Origin: Lineus longissimus
Lineage: Eukaryota; Nemertea; Pilidiophora; Heteronemertea; Lineidae
DNA length: 64,000 bases
Assembly: GCF_910592395.1 (NCBI RefSeq)
Contig: NC_088313.1
Location: 6,512,501-6,576,500, forward strand
Reading direction: 5' to 3'
The notes under the pieces are model-generated. The model made no database searches. It was not told the origin of the DNA and worked only from the letters and a program-made list of their open reading frames with translations. Made by a program: the position numbers and the translations under genes. Within the stretch, counting starts at the first letter, position 1. Each line of letters opens with the position of its first letter. Positions 46,401 to 58,954 of the stretch are shown here, in pieces.

Positions 46401-49400
46401 GAAAGCTTTTCAATGAATAAAGGAGCACCCAAACTCCGCAAGCTTGCATGTATTTTATGACCTGGTAGGTTCAGATCGTCTTGAATCTAGTCATGTGATG
46501 ATCTCACATGGTTGGTCTTGAAATTAGAATCACAGGCTGTCTGGAGAAACACCTTATTCTTTCAAGCCGATATGGTATTGCTGTTTTGAAAACGAATGTG
46601 GTGCCCATTTGGATATGTAGCTTAGATCAGGGACTACAGGCTAAGGGTATGATATTACCTGGCTGTTCCTTAATACGACGATGAATTTCTTCCATGTGCT
46701 GACAGACCATAGTTTTGCATGGATCGTTTCCCCTTATTGGAACTGACTTCAATTCTGCAAGATAGCATTTTTTTCAATTTTTATTAAAATGCAGACAATG
46801 ATACCTCAACAGAATAAAAAAAGAGGAAGCAAGGTTCGTTATGAGAAAAATATTACAATTACAGACTTCTTACAGACCATGAAGGGGTAAATATAAGCCA
46901 AATATAGCTGGCTCGACCCGAATCTATATGCCAGTCTTGGCTCACTACCGGTACAGCAGATGAATTATGAGTGTTTGATATTTCTTTGCGAGTAATGCCT
47001 GCACAATGATATCAACACATTTTCGGGGCCTTACCTACTCCAGGCGCAGCAACATGTTTTATCAGCTCTTTTATATTTTCTTTCACCAAACACAGCTCCG
47101 TTGCATCGAGGTTTGCGCACATTTTCTCGACATGATCTATAGCACCATCTGTTGAGCCGGCACCCCCCACGCCCAGAGACGCAGTTAGGCCAATTATCTG
47201 AAAGTTATAGACAAGATTGACAAAACCAAACAATGTAACAATGATTACTGAAAAAAGAGAAAGAAGAGAGTAAGTAGAACTAAAAGGGATGAATCCTCCA
47301 GTCAATTTTCTGCTTACCTGGGGCAGCCGGACTTTTGGACCATCTCCCAACTTTGCCTCGAGGTAATGTTTCATGATCGCATTGTAAGGATGTTTCTTTG
47401 TAGTATTCTGACACTCATCGAAGATCAAGAGAGACACGTCAGAGATCTTCAAAACGTCTGCATTGTGAATTGATTCGGTCTCCAATGCATTCAGCAGGAC
47501 CTGTGCGGTCAGAACAATGACTTTGCTGATTGACATTATGTAACTAAGACTCTCAGATTGTTTTCCACTCATGCCGTGAGGGTTGTAACATTCAGGAAGA
47601 TATGGCTTGAACCCGTCGAGTTGCTGTTGGATAAGGTTGACTTTATCCACTGCATAGATGACACATGGTCTGTCCTTCTCCCTAGCTTGTTCCAGATGAT
47701 TCTGTAAACAAATGGAAATAATGAACTACTTTATAATGGCAACCAATGGCAAGAGGTCTAGTTGAGGACATATTAAGGTTGTGATGCCTATTATTCAAGT
47801 AGAATATGTCTGCAGTTGTCATTTCCGAGGTCTGTATCACATCATCCTGACCCGCAATGTTTTGAGATCGCTAAATCACTAGCGATGACGCCAATGCATG
47901 AGAGTCAGGATGGTATCACATGTAAAGCTATTCCAGCCTATCCGGTTTCTGTTACAGGACTTATGTTTTATTGTTTTCATTGGTCCAACAAAGGTCTGGA
48001 AAACTAAGGGTTGGTACTTGGCTACCATTTGAAAGCATAATATGCACCACAAAATAAGTATATTCTTCAACTAATGCAAATAACAGATGTCCCTTTGTTC
48101 GACATACCTTTGCAATAGCGAGGGCAACATAGGTCTTGCCACTTCCAGTCGGTGCGCAGACTATTGCATTCTTCCCCTCCAACCCTGGCCTTGCAAGTTC
48201 AGTTTGGTACGATCTTAGCTTGTCTCCTAGTTCTTCAACAGCTTTCTCCTCTAAACCTGCTGATTGTATTGAGAACGGCTTCAAAGTAATTTAGTGGGGA
48301 ACTTAGACTGCTGTTCATTCACTCTTCCCTTGTGAAGTTTATTCCTGTTTCGTGTTCGCTTGTGACCTTGTGGCGCACAGGATACGAAATGAACCTCTGT
48401 TTAGCTTATTGAACGTTCCCATCCCTTGTACCAGGGAACACGCAATGGAGCCAATACAAACTTCACAGGTAAACAGCCAATGGATGCGCAGCCTTAGGGA
48501 ACACTCCTCCACAAAAATCACTCATCACAGATAACCTATTAAAACGAATGTTTATCTAAGGCCATGACTCCAGGTATTTTGCCATTTACTGCTGCAAGAC
48601 AATTTCAAAAGTGCACCTTACAGTTTATACAATACAGAAAACCCCATGCAATCTGCACCATCCATTTTGAAGATATAGCCATTTATGTGTTTAACAACTA
48701 GATCACCTAATCAGGCTAGCAACTGGCTTGTTAGAGCCAGGCGGCGGGCTCACCAAAAGTTGCGATGTGGATCAGGCTATTGCTCTACTTGGGAGGACAA
48801 ATATCAATTAATGCTCTTGAAACTGATAAATGAAGTCTGTTTTTCATTGACATTTTCAATGTTCAAGTATGAAAGCATACTTTTGCCCATGATAAATGAG
48901 TTTATTGTATTCCAAAAAATAAACTAATCTAATTTTTAAATATTTTGGGAAAACCGGTCATATTTATTTTAGAAGCCAAATCTCGCATCTAGAAAGTGTT
49001 ATTTGAGCTAATTCATGAAGTGGGAAAACAAAATCAATGCCAAAAACAACATAGACCCCCACAAATATGGTCCAATTTAGGTTTTATAGACAATTTAGGC
49101 AATTTTATAGAACTTAATTAATTTTTCAAATTCGATTCTTTTTACAGAAAATTGCATCAAATGCATCAATTTATACAATACAATGCTTCAATTTTGATCA
49201 AACTTGATTTAATGCGGAGCTTTAAGTCCAGTCTTTGAGGATTTGTACATGTCTTGCATTCATAAAAGCATGGCCTTTAAGGATTGATCCTCACTGTCTG
49301 TATTGGTTGCTTGAAATATTGTAACGAAGGTGTTTCAGAATTTGATATCAAGTAGGCCTAATGAATGCTATTCTGGGCTGGATCCAGTCCTAATGTATCT

Positions 49401-52400
49401 TTTTTATGTCTGTAATGACCAGTGGCCGTAAAGGGAATTCAAATAAGTTAAATCAATACAGATGCATCTTGCCAGGATACATGTGTATCAAAAGGAATTT
49501 CATTGTTGATTTGCCGAAACTCTGCTGTTAATCAGTGTCTCGGTGAAACAGCTACAATGTGTAATATGCGAACTTGAATGACAGCAATCAAACACCATAT
49601 TTACCTGCTGCTCTTCCTGTTCCCGAAGCAGCTGCCCCAAGATTTTCCTCTTCATGGTAAGGGTATGATTGAAAGCCAATATTTAAGGGGGGCGTAGGTG
49701 ATGCTGAGACACCCCCAACAGCTCCTTCGCAGGGAGAATTATTGAGGCCATTGTCAGGCATGGTATTGTTGATCTTATTGGCCGTTCCAGAATTGAGGTC
49801 ATTGACAGGCATCTTAATGGCCATCTCGGTATCCTTGGATCCCCGTCGATGGAGGTTGTCGACTTGATGATTCCCCTGGTTCGCTTGAAATGGGGCAAAT
49901 GTTAAAATATAAATGAAATATTATTTTTTACACTCTCAGTCATGAGTATCTTTCTCAGATACTATAAAGATCTGCACTATAATGTAGTTTAAGTAAGACC
50001 CAATTTTGATAGTAAATTTCTATTGTCCACTGATTGTGTTTGGGATTTATGACTATAGAGTAGTGTAGCCCTCCAAATTATATCGCATCGTGTCAAGTCT
50101 GCAGTTTTACATCGGAGAGGTACAACATTCCTGTCCCACCCGCAGCCCAGCACAGGGACGATGATGCGACGGGCTGGCCCTTCCTTGATAACGCTAGAAC
50201 TATTTGATGGAGCTGCACTTACTTCTTTCAACTTCCGGAGCCATATCTCCCAGTTTTCTCAGCAAATTATCTTGATCTGTAAAAGGTTTCCGAGATGAAA
50301 ATCAGTGAAACTCTCGATTCCTGTTCATGAAATATTCATCTTCTCCACGAGGGTCATGTATCCTTCCATTTTTATACCAGGTCAGTGGATTGATGAATAT
50401 TTTCATACTAATGGTCTGCTTACACTATACATCGGTTTACTGTCGCAGTTTTGCCTATTTTACAGGCTCTGTGGTCATATTTAGTTACCATTGCGGAGCC
50501 AATAACTTATCAAAACAATTCCAACCCCTGTGAAAGCCGCGACGTTTCCTGTTTCCACCGATTTTGTGGAAAATAATTTTTAATCAGGGAGTAAAAAAGT
50601 CACGTTGCCCTGCTGTCGATACCGTAAATGGTACTGTCAGGGAAGTACACCACATCCAGTGAATACATGCTTTGTCAGGCATCATAGCACCAATGGGACA
50701 TCATTCTGGATGAAAACCAAAGGAATCCAGTGCCATCACCGCCACATGACAGCTATGACCCTCATCATACCACTTAAAGTAGAAGACAAAAAATAACAAA
50801 TTGCCTACCTGCAATTTCGATCCCTTCTTCCTCATTGAGTTCACCACCAGTTAACAACACTTCAATTACACTATCATTGCCTGTTTCGCCGAGTGCTTCG
50901 ATGACCAAGGCGGGCCATTTCTCATTTCGCCTTGGTAAAGCCCTGATCAGAGCATATGTTGCTGAAAAAGACGCAGTAATTGGAGATAAAAAGCACAAAT
51001 GCTGGGCCTATTGATAAAGGGTGCAGATCACCAATGCCTTACGCTAGAAATTAATTCACAAACCTTCACCGCACGAAACTTGGTTACGCTTTAGAAATTT
51101 AAGGGTAATTTTGACATTTTACTGCATGTTACATACCCTCAATGTCGTGTCTTCCGGAATCGACAAGTTCCTGTATTTCTTTCTTTTCTTCTTCACTGAT
51201 GACATCGCGTGCCCGAAGAGCAAGCAAAAGTGGTACATCGATGACTATCCTATCTTTGATATAAGCATGTAGCACTCGCAGCAAGCGCTTGAACTTATCA
51301 TATTCGTGACAGCTATCTCCAGACAGAAGTTTGAAGAGGGGCGTGCAGCCTGAAATTATCTGATTATAATCATTTGTCCGTCCAATAACGCTGACCCCTT
51401 GAGAATACTGAACTCTGATTGTCAAGTCAATCTAGCCGAAAATAGGGCCCAACCCCAAACAAAGTGAACTGTGAATTGGTAATCTGACGAGTAGAGATAG
51501 GTCTCAGGATAACTACTTCCGTGTCTACAACATGGGCCGACTTCGATTGCTTACTCAGGGTAGAGTGCGAGTGCCCGAGCGTGACGTCACCGATGAGGTA
51601 ATGCGTGCTCTGCGCATGTCGAGTGAGGGGAAAAATCGAACGGCCCGCGAGAATGGAGTAGCGAATAATCATGGCGGCGCCGAACTTAAATCGTGAGTTT
51701 GTGATAAGTTTTTTCCAATTTGACGAGTTACTCCAGCCCCCAGACGGTCAATTCCTTGGCAAAACATCGTTCATGATCGCTGCTGCTCTGACATTATGCA
51801 TGCATGTTTAGGCCCTTTCAGTGTCTGAGAACGCATTACAACCGATGTCAGCTAGCAATCCGATAACTATTGTTCTAGTTCTACTTCATTTAGGGATATT
51901 TGGTAACGAACAGAAGAAATACGGCCAAACACAGGGGTTTTTTTTCATCAGAAAACGTGCTTACAAGTTGCTGGCAGCCATGATTAATCACGTGTTCTGC
52001 GGGTAATTCAAAACCCACTCCTGTGCGGTCCAGGGTAGTCCTCGAGGAACTAAGTAGGTCAAATATGACGTCACTCGGGTAGTCACCCGAGCAAAATGCT
52101 ATGTTCGATTGCTCCCCGAGTCACTCGGGGAGAACTCGAGTAAGCAATCGAAGTCGGCCATGAATGAACTGGTGTTATGAGTAGATGTAATGTATCTATT
52201 TCGGATCGTACAATTGGTTCTAGCGAAACACAAGGTCCGCCATTTTAGATTCACTGTGTCATAAATAACTTACCCGCAGCTTTCAAAGCGTCTAGAAATT
52301 CAATGAAGACACGATGTGCGTCATCCTCGCGAAGCTTGTCCTGTAATTCTTTCAAGAACTTCTTTGAGTTTGAAATAAGAAGAATTTCTGAAAGGAGATT

Positions 52401-54737
52401 GGCGGGCATTCGAAAAAGCTAGATAATTGGACTGGTGGATTTACTGATTGTGACCGGGCTATAGGGCCTACAGTGGCCCTACATGAACAGACTCTACATA
52501 GAGTACAAAGCAACTACAAAACTGAAAGAAGGTTTGTATTGTAACTGAAGAACTTCCTTAGTCAATGTGTTGGCGACACTGATTTCATTGTGGTACTTTC
52601 TTAAACCCTCTATTTTTTTCCTCTTAACCTCTCTACCGGATAGTGCTGCCATCTTTCCTTATGGCTTGTACTATTTTTTACCATTTTTGGGCTGTCCGCG
52701 CATGCGCGCCAGCTCTTCAGTTGCAATCTGGTATCCGTTAAATCAATAAGTTTCTATATTTTTCTCCTCAAATATGTATTTTTTCTACGTTTCTTAGTTG
52801 CAATTTTACACTAGTTTGCTTCCAAATCGATTTCTACAAATCCCTTCTATTCCTTCAGCAATTGGTCGCAAACTCTTGTCATCATTGCTTGATGGTTTAA
52901 AAAGTCTTATCAGTGTCACCGCCCTTCCTTTGGCGGGGGGGGACACATTTTACTATATAAGCCTACCAGGATGCGACTAAGGGTCCGACAAACTTAAAGC
53001 CAGTATGGTAGCCTCCATGTTGGCTGGTGCCCGATCTCGAGACTGATACTCTGTCTGATTATGAGCGCTCCGACAACAAGTTTAAAATTCGAAAATGTGT
53101 AATTGTTTACCATTTGTTTTAAGTGAATAATTCATCAAAACAGCAACTTAAGTACTTTATTTTACATCAGTACTCATTTGTGTTTTTCTTTAGAAAATGC
53201 TTAGTAATCCTTATTTCTTCCCTGTAAAGCACTGGTCAGCACTCTTCCATTACCCATTAAAATATTGGATTCATAGCCTCGTAATTAGGAAAGTTATTCG
53301 TTATCATTTAGGGGTTATTCACATAGGTCTAAAAATGACGAAAATCTGTTTTTTTGAAGAATTTTTCTTCATTCATTGAAAGCGGTAAAATGCAAAAACC
53401 AAAACGGTGGTCCATTATGACTAGGCCAAAAAACCCGACTTATCTTTTGTTTCCATCGCGAACAGTCAACAACGACTTTTTTATACATCAATTTTAATGA
53501 AACTTATGAGATTGATACAAAGTATTGAAAGTCATGTAGATTTCTTAAAACATGACCAATTGATGTAATTCTACTTTTGTGATGAAGGGTACTATCTCCT
53601 CTTCGAGTTGATAGGTTTTTTTGTAAAATGTCTTTAATGTTATTTAATGGCCGGTTACCATAGAAACCAATAAACGGTATTATACAACAAAAACAGTTAA
53701 TTTGGGGCTTTAAAAATATCCAGTTGCCTCCATTCGAATAATGTTGTTCCAATTTTGTTTTCTAGACTTATATTGGCATTTATGAACACCAAAATAGGGG
53801 TAAAGTCGGCAGAGTTTTTAAAATCTGATATTGTAAAAACTTATTCAATATCCTACACAGTACCTCTTGATATATTTCGGGTAGAATAGATCTCGCAGAA
53901 AAGAATGCTTTTTGTCGCGTTGAGAGAAGACTTATATTGCCAAAGTTATTGCAGTTTTTGTAACCAAGCCGCAAAACATTACTTTAACTGGGAAAACCAA
54001 CCTCTATAATCACGTCATATAGGTAGGGTATTTCCCGAGGAGCAGTCGGGGAACCCCGCCTGTTCCAAGTAACGTTCTGCCTCAACTGGTTCGCCGATGT
54101 GTCCCCCCTGTCGTCCGCCATGTTTTGTTTCACTTTGTCCACCATGTATACACATTTATATTCCCATTCAATAATATTTACAAAGAGATATTCTGTCTTT
54201 TTCTTTTCTCTTGAATGCTGTCACGCACACAATGTGTGAATGATTATACACTTGAGTCGGGGCATTCGTTGTGCTAGTGGTCATAATGACAGCATGACAT
54301 GCACGGTAGACCTGCCGATAGGCCGCAGTATGCTGTGTCATCCACAGCAGCTGTGGCTTTGCATACGGTGTCGATACATAGGCCTATATTGCACTCTTCC
54401 CTCCGCTCGGCCGCGCAGTAGGGATGAGGAACCAATCTATATTCACATGCATATTATATCACATTTTCCGGACGATTCGTGATTTACGAGTCACAATCCA
54501 GTGCACGCTGAAGAAAATGTGGCGATTTTAACAGAATTCCCCGCGTAATTGCAGAGAACTATAACATGCAATAATGATATGGACTGTAATCCCTCCCTCT
54601 GCTGGACCTACACATGACCTACCTGGGTTCCAATCCGGCAAGTAAGGGACAATATCTCTTGGGTTCAATAACTCCTCGATCTTGTGACGGTAAATCTGTA
54701 GGAGATTCTCGAAATATCTCTCCTTCTCGGAGTTCAT
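43487..54737 (-). CDS. RIG-I-like receptor (RLR) with two CARDs, fifteen exons
   Basis: A cytosolic sensor of viral-type RNA. Exons: 54623-54737, 52274-52387, 51137-51349, 50809-50961, 50223-50276, 49605-49883, 48108-48256, 47318-47701, 47035-47197, 46659-46754, 46072-46253, 45713-45848, 45010-45231, 44261-44428, 43487-44070. All are GT-AG and in phase, giving 1003 residues (human MDA5 1025). Two CARD-like helical regions cover about 1-200, then a Gly/Asn-rich linker. Helicase: Walker A APTGSGKT (Lys350), motif II DECQ (454-457; family DECH), motif III TAS (492-494), [22 protein letters not shown], and QAKGRAR (motif VI, across the last splice). The C-terminal RNA-binding domain has zinc Cys 894, 897, 948 and 953. 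[13 protein letters not shown] looks closer to RIG-I than to MDA5. No stop or frameshift was found. Confidence 0.93.
48303..48493 (+). mobile_element. Harbinger-type MITE in receptor intron 6
   Basis: It resembles 14872-15468: shared AATGAACC, TTATTGA and CGTTCCCAT phrases and a right end GGATGCGCAGCC before TTA (48494-48496). The left end is degenerate, GACTGCTGTTCAT after TTA. It is a shorter relative of the same family and lacks the MADF segment. Confidence 0.5.
48540..49600. other. Receptor intron sequence, nothing recognised
   Basis: This AT-rich part of receptor intron 6 shows no exon, TIR or tandem repeat that I could support. Confidence 0.4.
51536..52159. mobile_element. TIR element in receptor intron 2
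   Basis: GGCCGACTTCGATTGCTTAC near 51536 is mirrored by GTAAGCAATCGAAGTCGGCC ending at 52159. ATG lies outside both ends and may be a 3-base target duplication. Inside the left part (about 51670-51692) a start-codon context, ATGGCGGCGCCGAAC, is followed by a GTGAGT donor on the plus strand, like a first exon. Superfamily not assigned. Confidence 0.6.
52400..54600. other. Receptor intron 1, no gene recognised
   Basis: These 2.2 kb between the first two receptor exons contain short ORFs but no domain, TIR pair or tandem array that I can support. Confidence 0.4.
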
Positions 54738-54840
54738 TTTGAATTGAAGTTGACACGTACAAAACGAGCGTTAGCAATCTATTAAATGATAGGCGTACGT
54801 GTAGCTGCAAAATTCACACAATATCGAATCGGTATTCACC

Positions 54841-54910
54841 GAAACTGAACTATGTACCGTTGTCGAGTATGTCCGCGATGAGGCACATATAAATAGAGCG
54901 GGGGAATCCC
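54841..54910 (-). promoter_or_regulatory. Receptor core promoter: kappaB site and TATA-like box
   Basis: GGGGAATCCC (54901-54910; GGGATTCCCC on the gene strand) fits the NF-kappaB consensus GGGRNNYYCC. Five bases downstream on the gene strand is TATTTATA (54895-54888), a TATA-like box. A start site about 30 bases on, near 54855, would leave a 5' leader of about 120 bases to the ATG at 54737. GAAACTGAAC on the opposite strand at 54841-54850 resembles half of an IRF/ISRE site. Inducible transcription by Rel factors is inferred from the motifs alone. Confidence 0.55.
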
Positions 54911-55137
54911 GCCGCTAGTTTTAGTTCCGTTGTATTGATAATGAAAAGAGCGAACCGAGGCTTCAGATAATCAAAGTATATATTAGCATTTGTACATGTA
55001 CGTACAGTGTATATCGGTGCCAACTGTGGATTTCATGTTGGATTTCTGTCTCTGATTGTAAATGTAGGCCTAGTGTTCTAAAATATTGCCTTGTTTCGTT
55101 TTTATGTTTGTTGAATTTTCATTTCAAAAGCCCAACG

Positions 55138-58100
55138 GTAATATGTAAAGAGCAAGCTCTAGTGAACTCACACAACTGTTTGACATGGGGGAGCCCCCCA
55201 AACCCCCGTCTGTCTTCTGACATATTGAGCCAGTACATTGGGGGATGAGTCCCCCAAACCCCCTCCCCCGTTCTCTGAAAGTGACAGGTTTTAGTCAGTA
55301 CATTGGGGGAAGGCCCCCAACCCCCCCCCCATTGGACTCTAAAAATAGAATTCCTTGGAGACGCTGAACAATAAGGCCCCATAAAGAAATAGTCCCCGCC
55401 CCGGTAGCTGTCTCATATCTGCGGACAGAAGCAGCTCTTTGTGGTGAAATAATAATAGCATTTTCCACCTGCTAGCCCAGATATTTGTGTATGTTTCTTC
55501 ACCAGTTAGTTAATAACGAATTTTTGTAGCTGATATATTCTTTATTGTTTATCGCGTTTTTTTATATTCGTTTGGCCCCAAAATCAAGAATGGCAAATTT
55601 ACAATCTTGACACTAGAGGCGCTGATGTCGTTCCGGAACCGGATAGCCAGGCGGTACGGGAACTCCTGCACACTGACCACGTGACCTACATCATTACTTC
55701 ACAGTTCCGGCACTGGGTCGAGTTTGGCAGTAACTAGAAATCACGTGACTGTATCTGGATTTAGTAACTCACACAACGTAGTGAGTGTAATGGTTACGTG
55801 TATGTATAACGTGTAAACAAAATTCATATATCCATCATGTTCATCGAATCTGAAAAAATTTGTGCAGACCCATGACAATTCCGGTTCCGGTACAGTTTGT
55901 TGCATTCCATACGGGCCGCGCTTGCCGATCCTGCTTTCACGACGCACCGCAACCAAAGTTACCATGATTCCCGTTGTTGACGCAATTATTTCATGACGTC
56001 ATGAGCCATTGACCAATCACGCAAGTAGATTTATTCACACCGGCGCCACTGTCTTGAAGTGTATCTAAAATCGTCTGCTAGAACATACAGGACAACAACG
56101 TCGGCGGAGACAGTTGTGACATTTCATTGCAGACGAAGTAAACGTCCTCTTCTTCTCGATTTACGTACTTTACTTCAAAAAGTCAGTTTTAACACTACTG
56201 CACAAATATAGAGTGGTCTTAAAGTTCCATTTGGATAAAGATTTGACGGACTGATTTGGAAATTCATTCCAACCATGCAACTGTTTCAGAAATGAGAAAA
56301 AGCTCCTGGGTGTCATGACATGCATTCAATTATTATTTACCACAAAGAGCTGCTTCTTCCAGCAGATATGAGACAGCTACCGGGGCGGGGACTATTTCTT
56401 TATGGGGCCTTATTGTTCAGCGTCTCCAAGGAATTCTATTTTTAGAGTCCAATGGGGGGGGGGGGCTTCCCCCCAATGTACTGACTAAAACCTGTCACTT
56501 TCAGAGAACGGGGGAGGGGGTTTGGGGGACTCATCCCCCAATGTACTGGCTATATATGTCAGAAGGACAGTTGTGTGAGTTCACTAGAGATTGCTCTTTA
56601 CATATTAGTGTTAAAACTGACGTTTTTGAAGTAAAGTACGTAAATCGAGAAGAAGAGGACGTTTGCTTTGTCTGCAATGAAATGTCACAACTGTCTCCGC
56701 CGACGTTGTCCTGTATGTCCTAGCAGACGATTTTTAAATACATGATGTCCCACACCCGCACTTCAGTGGCGCCGGTGTGAATAAATCTACTTGTGTGAAT
56801 GGTCAATGGCTCATGACGTCATGAAATAATTGCGTCACGAGGAAGGAAACAATGGGAATCACGTCCGACGTGGTATAAACTGTGGTTGCGGTGCGTCGTG
56901 AAAGCAGGATCGGCCAGCGCGGCCCGTATGGAATGCGACCGGAACCAGAATTGTCATGGGTCTGCACAATTTTTTTCAGATTCGATGGACATGATGGATA
57001 TATGAATTTTGTTTACACTTTATATACATACGTAACCATTACACTCACTACGTTGTGTGAGTTAATATAATATGTAAAGAGCAATCTCTAGTGAACTCAC
57101 ACAACTGTTTGACATGGGGGAGCCCCCAAACCCCCGTCCTTCTGACATATATAGCCAGTACATTGGGGGATAACCTCCAAACCCCCTCCCCGTTCTCTGA
57201 AAGTGACAGGTTTTAGTCAGTACATTGGGGGGAAGGCCCCCCCCAACCCCCCCCCATTGGACTCTAAAAATAGAATTCCTTGGAGACGCTCAACAATAAG
57301 GCCCCATAAAGAAATAGTCCCCGCCCCGGTAGCTGTCTCATATCTGCTGAAAGAAGCAGCTCTTTGTGGTGAAATAATAATTGAATGCATGTCATGACAC
57401 CCAGGAGCTTTTTCTCATTTCTGAAACAGTTGCATGGTTGGAATGAATTGCCAAATCAGTCCGTCAAATCTCTATGCAATGAAAATTGAAATGTCACAAC
57501 TGTCTCCACCGACGTTGTCCTGTATGTCCTAGCAGACGATTTTTAAATAAATGATGTGATTGATATACCATTGGAATGAATTATTTCTTCAATGATATGA
57601 AAGTTGAAAACCCTCTGACATGTCTGAGTACAAAAATGCAGAGGCAAGACACATCATGCATGTCATGACACCCAGGAGCTTTTTCTCATTTCTGAAACAG
57701 TTGCATGGTTGGAATGAATTTCCAAATCAGTCCGTCAAATCTCTATCCAAATGGAACTTTAAGACCACTCTATAATTGTGCAGTAGTGTTAAAACTGACT
57801 TTTTTGAAGTAAAGTACGTAAATCGAGAAGAAGAGGACGTTTGCTTTGGTCTGCAATAAAATGTCACATCTGTCTCCGCCGACGTTGTCCTGTACATATG
57901 TCCTAGCAGACGATTTTTAAAATCATGATGTCCCACACCCGCACTTAAGTGGCGCCGGTGTGAATAAATCTACTTGCGTGAATGGTCAATGGCTCATGAC
58001 GTCATGAAATAATTGCGTCACGAGGAAGGAAACAATGGGAATCATGGTAACTGTGGTTGCGGTGCGTCGTGAAAGCAGGATCGGCAAGCGCGGCCCGTAT

Positions 58101-58954
58101 GGTCTCGTTAGGGAGTTTTTCCCAAATGTACGCGATGATGACGTGCCCCATTAACAGGGCGTAACATCTATTTTAAGATGCGTTTCCAAAGTGAATGCAT
58201 GAGGACAACCCATTTGTGTCGTATATCACTGGAAACGCCCGATTCCCCTGATTCTGCAGGATGTTAAATCGGGCATTTTATTTCTTTAAATAAATCATAA
58301 GCGTCGCATTTGCTCCTAGCTATGTTCACCATCCCAAATGGCAATATTGCCAATTGGGCCGGACAATCACGAAAAACCCCAAATATTATACATTTCTTCC
58401 TGAATAATTCTTACAGAGACCATTCTCCCATGAAAGACAGTTGCTTACGCTACACAAAAATCAAAAAAAAATCGAGGGTCAACCATTGAAATTTGAGATA
58501 TGTTGAATTTTGCACAAATCAGCGAAAAACGCACCAACTGGCAATGGACGGCATTTCAACACGGGGCCGACGCACATCCCAAGTTCAGTGTACACATACG
58601 TCGGCAACAACAGTATAAATGCGTAGTTTCTTGTTAGTCGCCTATTGAATAGCGCTCTAGGTTTCAGAAACTCCAAAAAAACATGTCTTTGCCAAAACAA
58701 CTGCTGAATCAACGCTGACATACTGTAAGGACCGAGAAATCAATGATTTTAGGAACTACGGTTAGGGTTTGGCCGCGCATGAATAACAAAAAAAACTCCC
58801 TAATGAGACCTATGGAATGCAAAAAACTGTACCGGAACCGGAACTGTCATGGGTCTGCACAAATTTTTTCAGATTCGATGGACATGATGGATATATGAAT
58901 TTTGTTTACACTTTATACACACGTAACCATTACACTCACTACGTTGTGTGAGTT
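55138..58954. repeat. Cluster of inverted copies of a composite repeat (P and Q segments)
   Basis: Segment Q (ATATGTAAAGAGCAA, GTGAACTCACACAACTG, then C-rich text and CCCCGCCCCGGTAGCTG) lies at 55138-55460 (+), 56340-56612 (-) and 57070-57385 (+). Segment P (AACTCACACAACGTAGTG to CTCCTGGGTGTCATGAC) lies at 55766-56330 (+), 56613-57063 (-) and 57386-58954 (-). The order is Q, spacer, P, inverted Q, inverted P, Q, inverted P. 55766-57063 is thus a 1.3-kb unit with inverted ends. Copy 3 of P has an internal duplication (57390-57470, 57655-57748) and a MITE. No ORF was recognised. Confidence 0.75.
58101..58810. mobile_element. MITE with GGTCTCRTTAGGGAG ends, copy 1
   Basis: GGTCTCGTTAGGGAGTTTTT at 58101 is mirrored by AACTCCCTAATGAGACC ending at 58810. 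TAT is duplicated outside (58098-58100, 58811-58813), consistent with a three-base target. Removing it restores the P repeat. A second, right-truncated copy starts at 63373. No ORF. Confidence 0.8.

Noticed and set aside
55138-57340. Possible CRISPR-like or rRNA-like array
   Set aside because: The repeats are long, inverted and few, with no regular spacers; this is nuclear animal DNA with transposon-type repeats.
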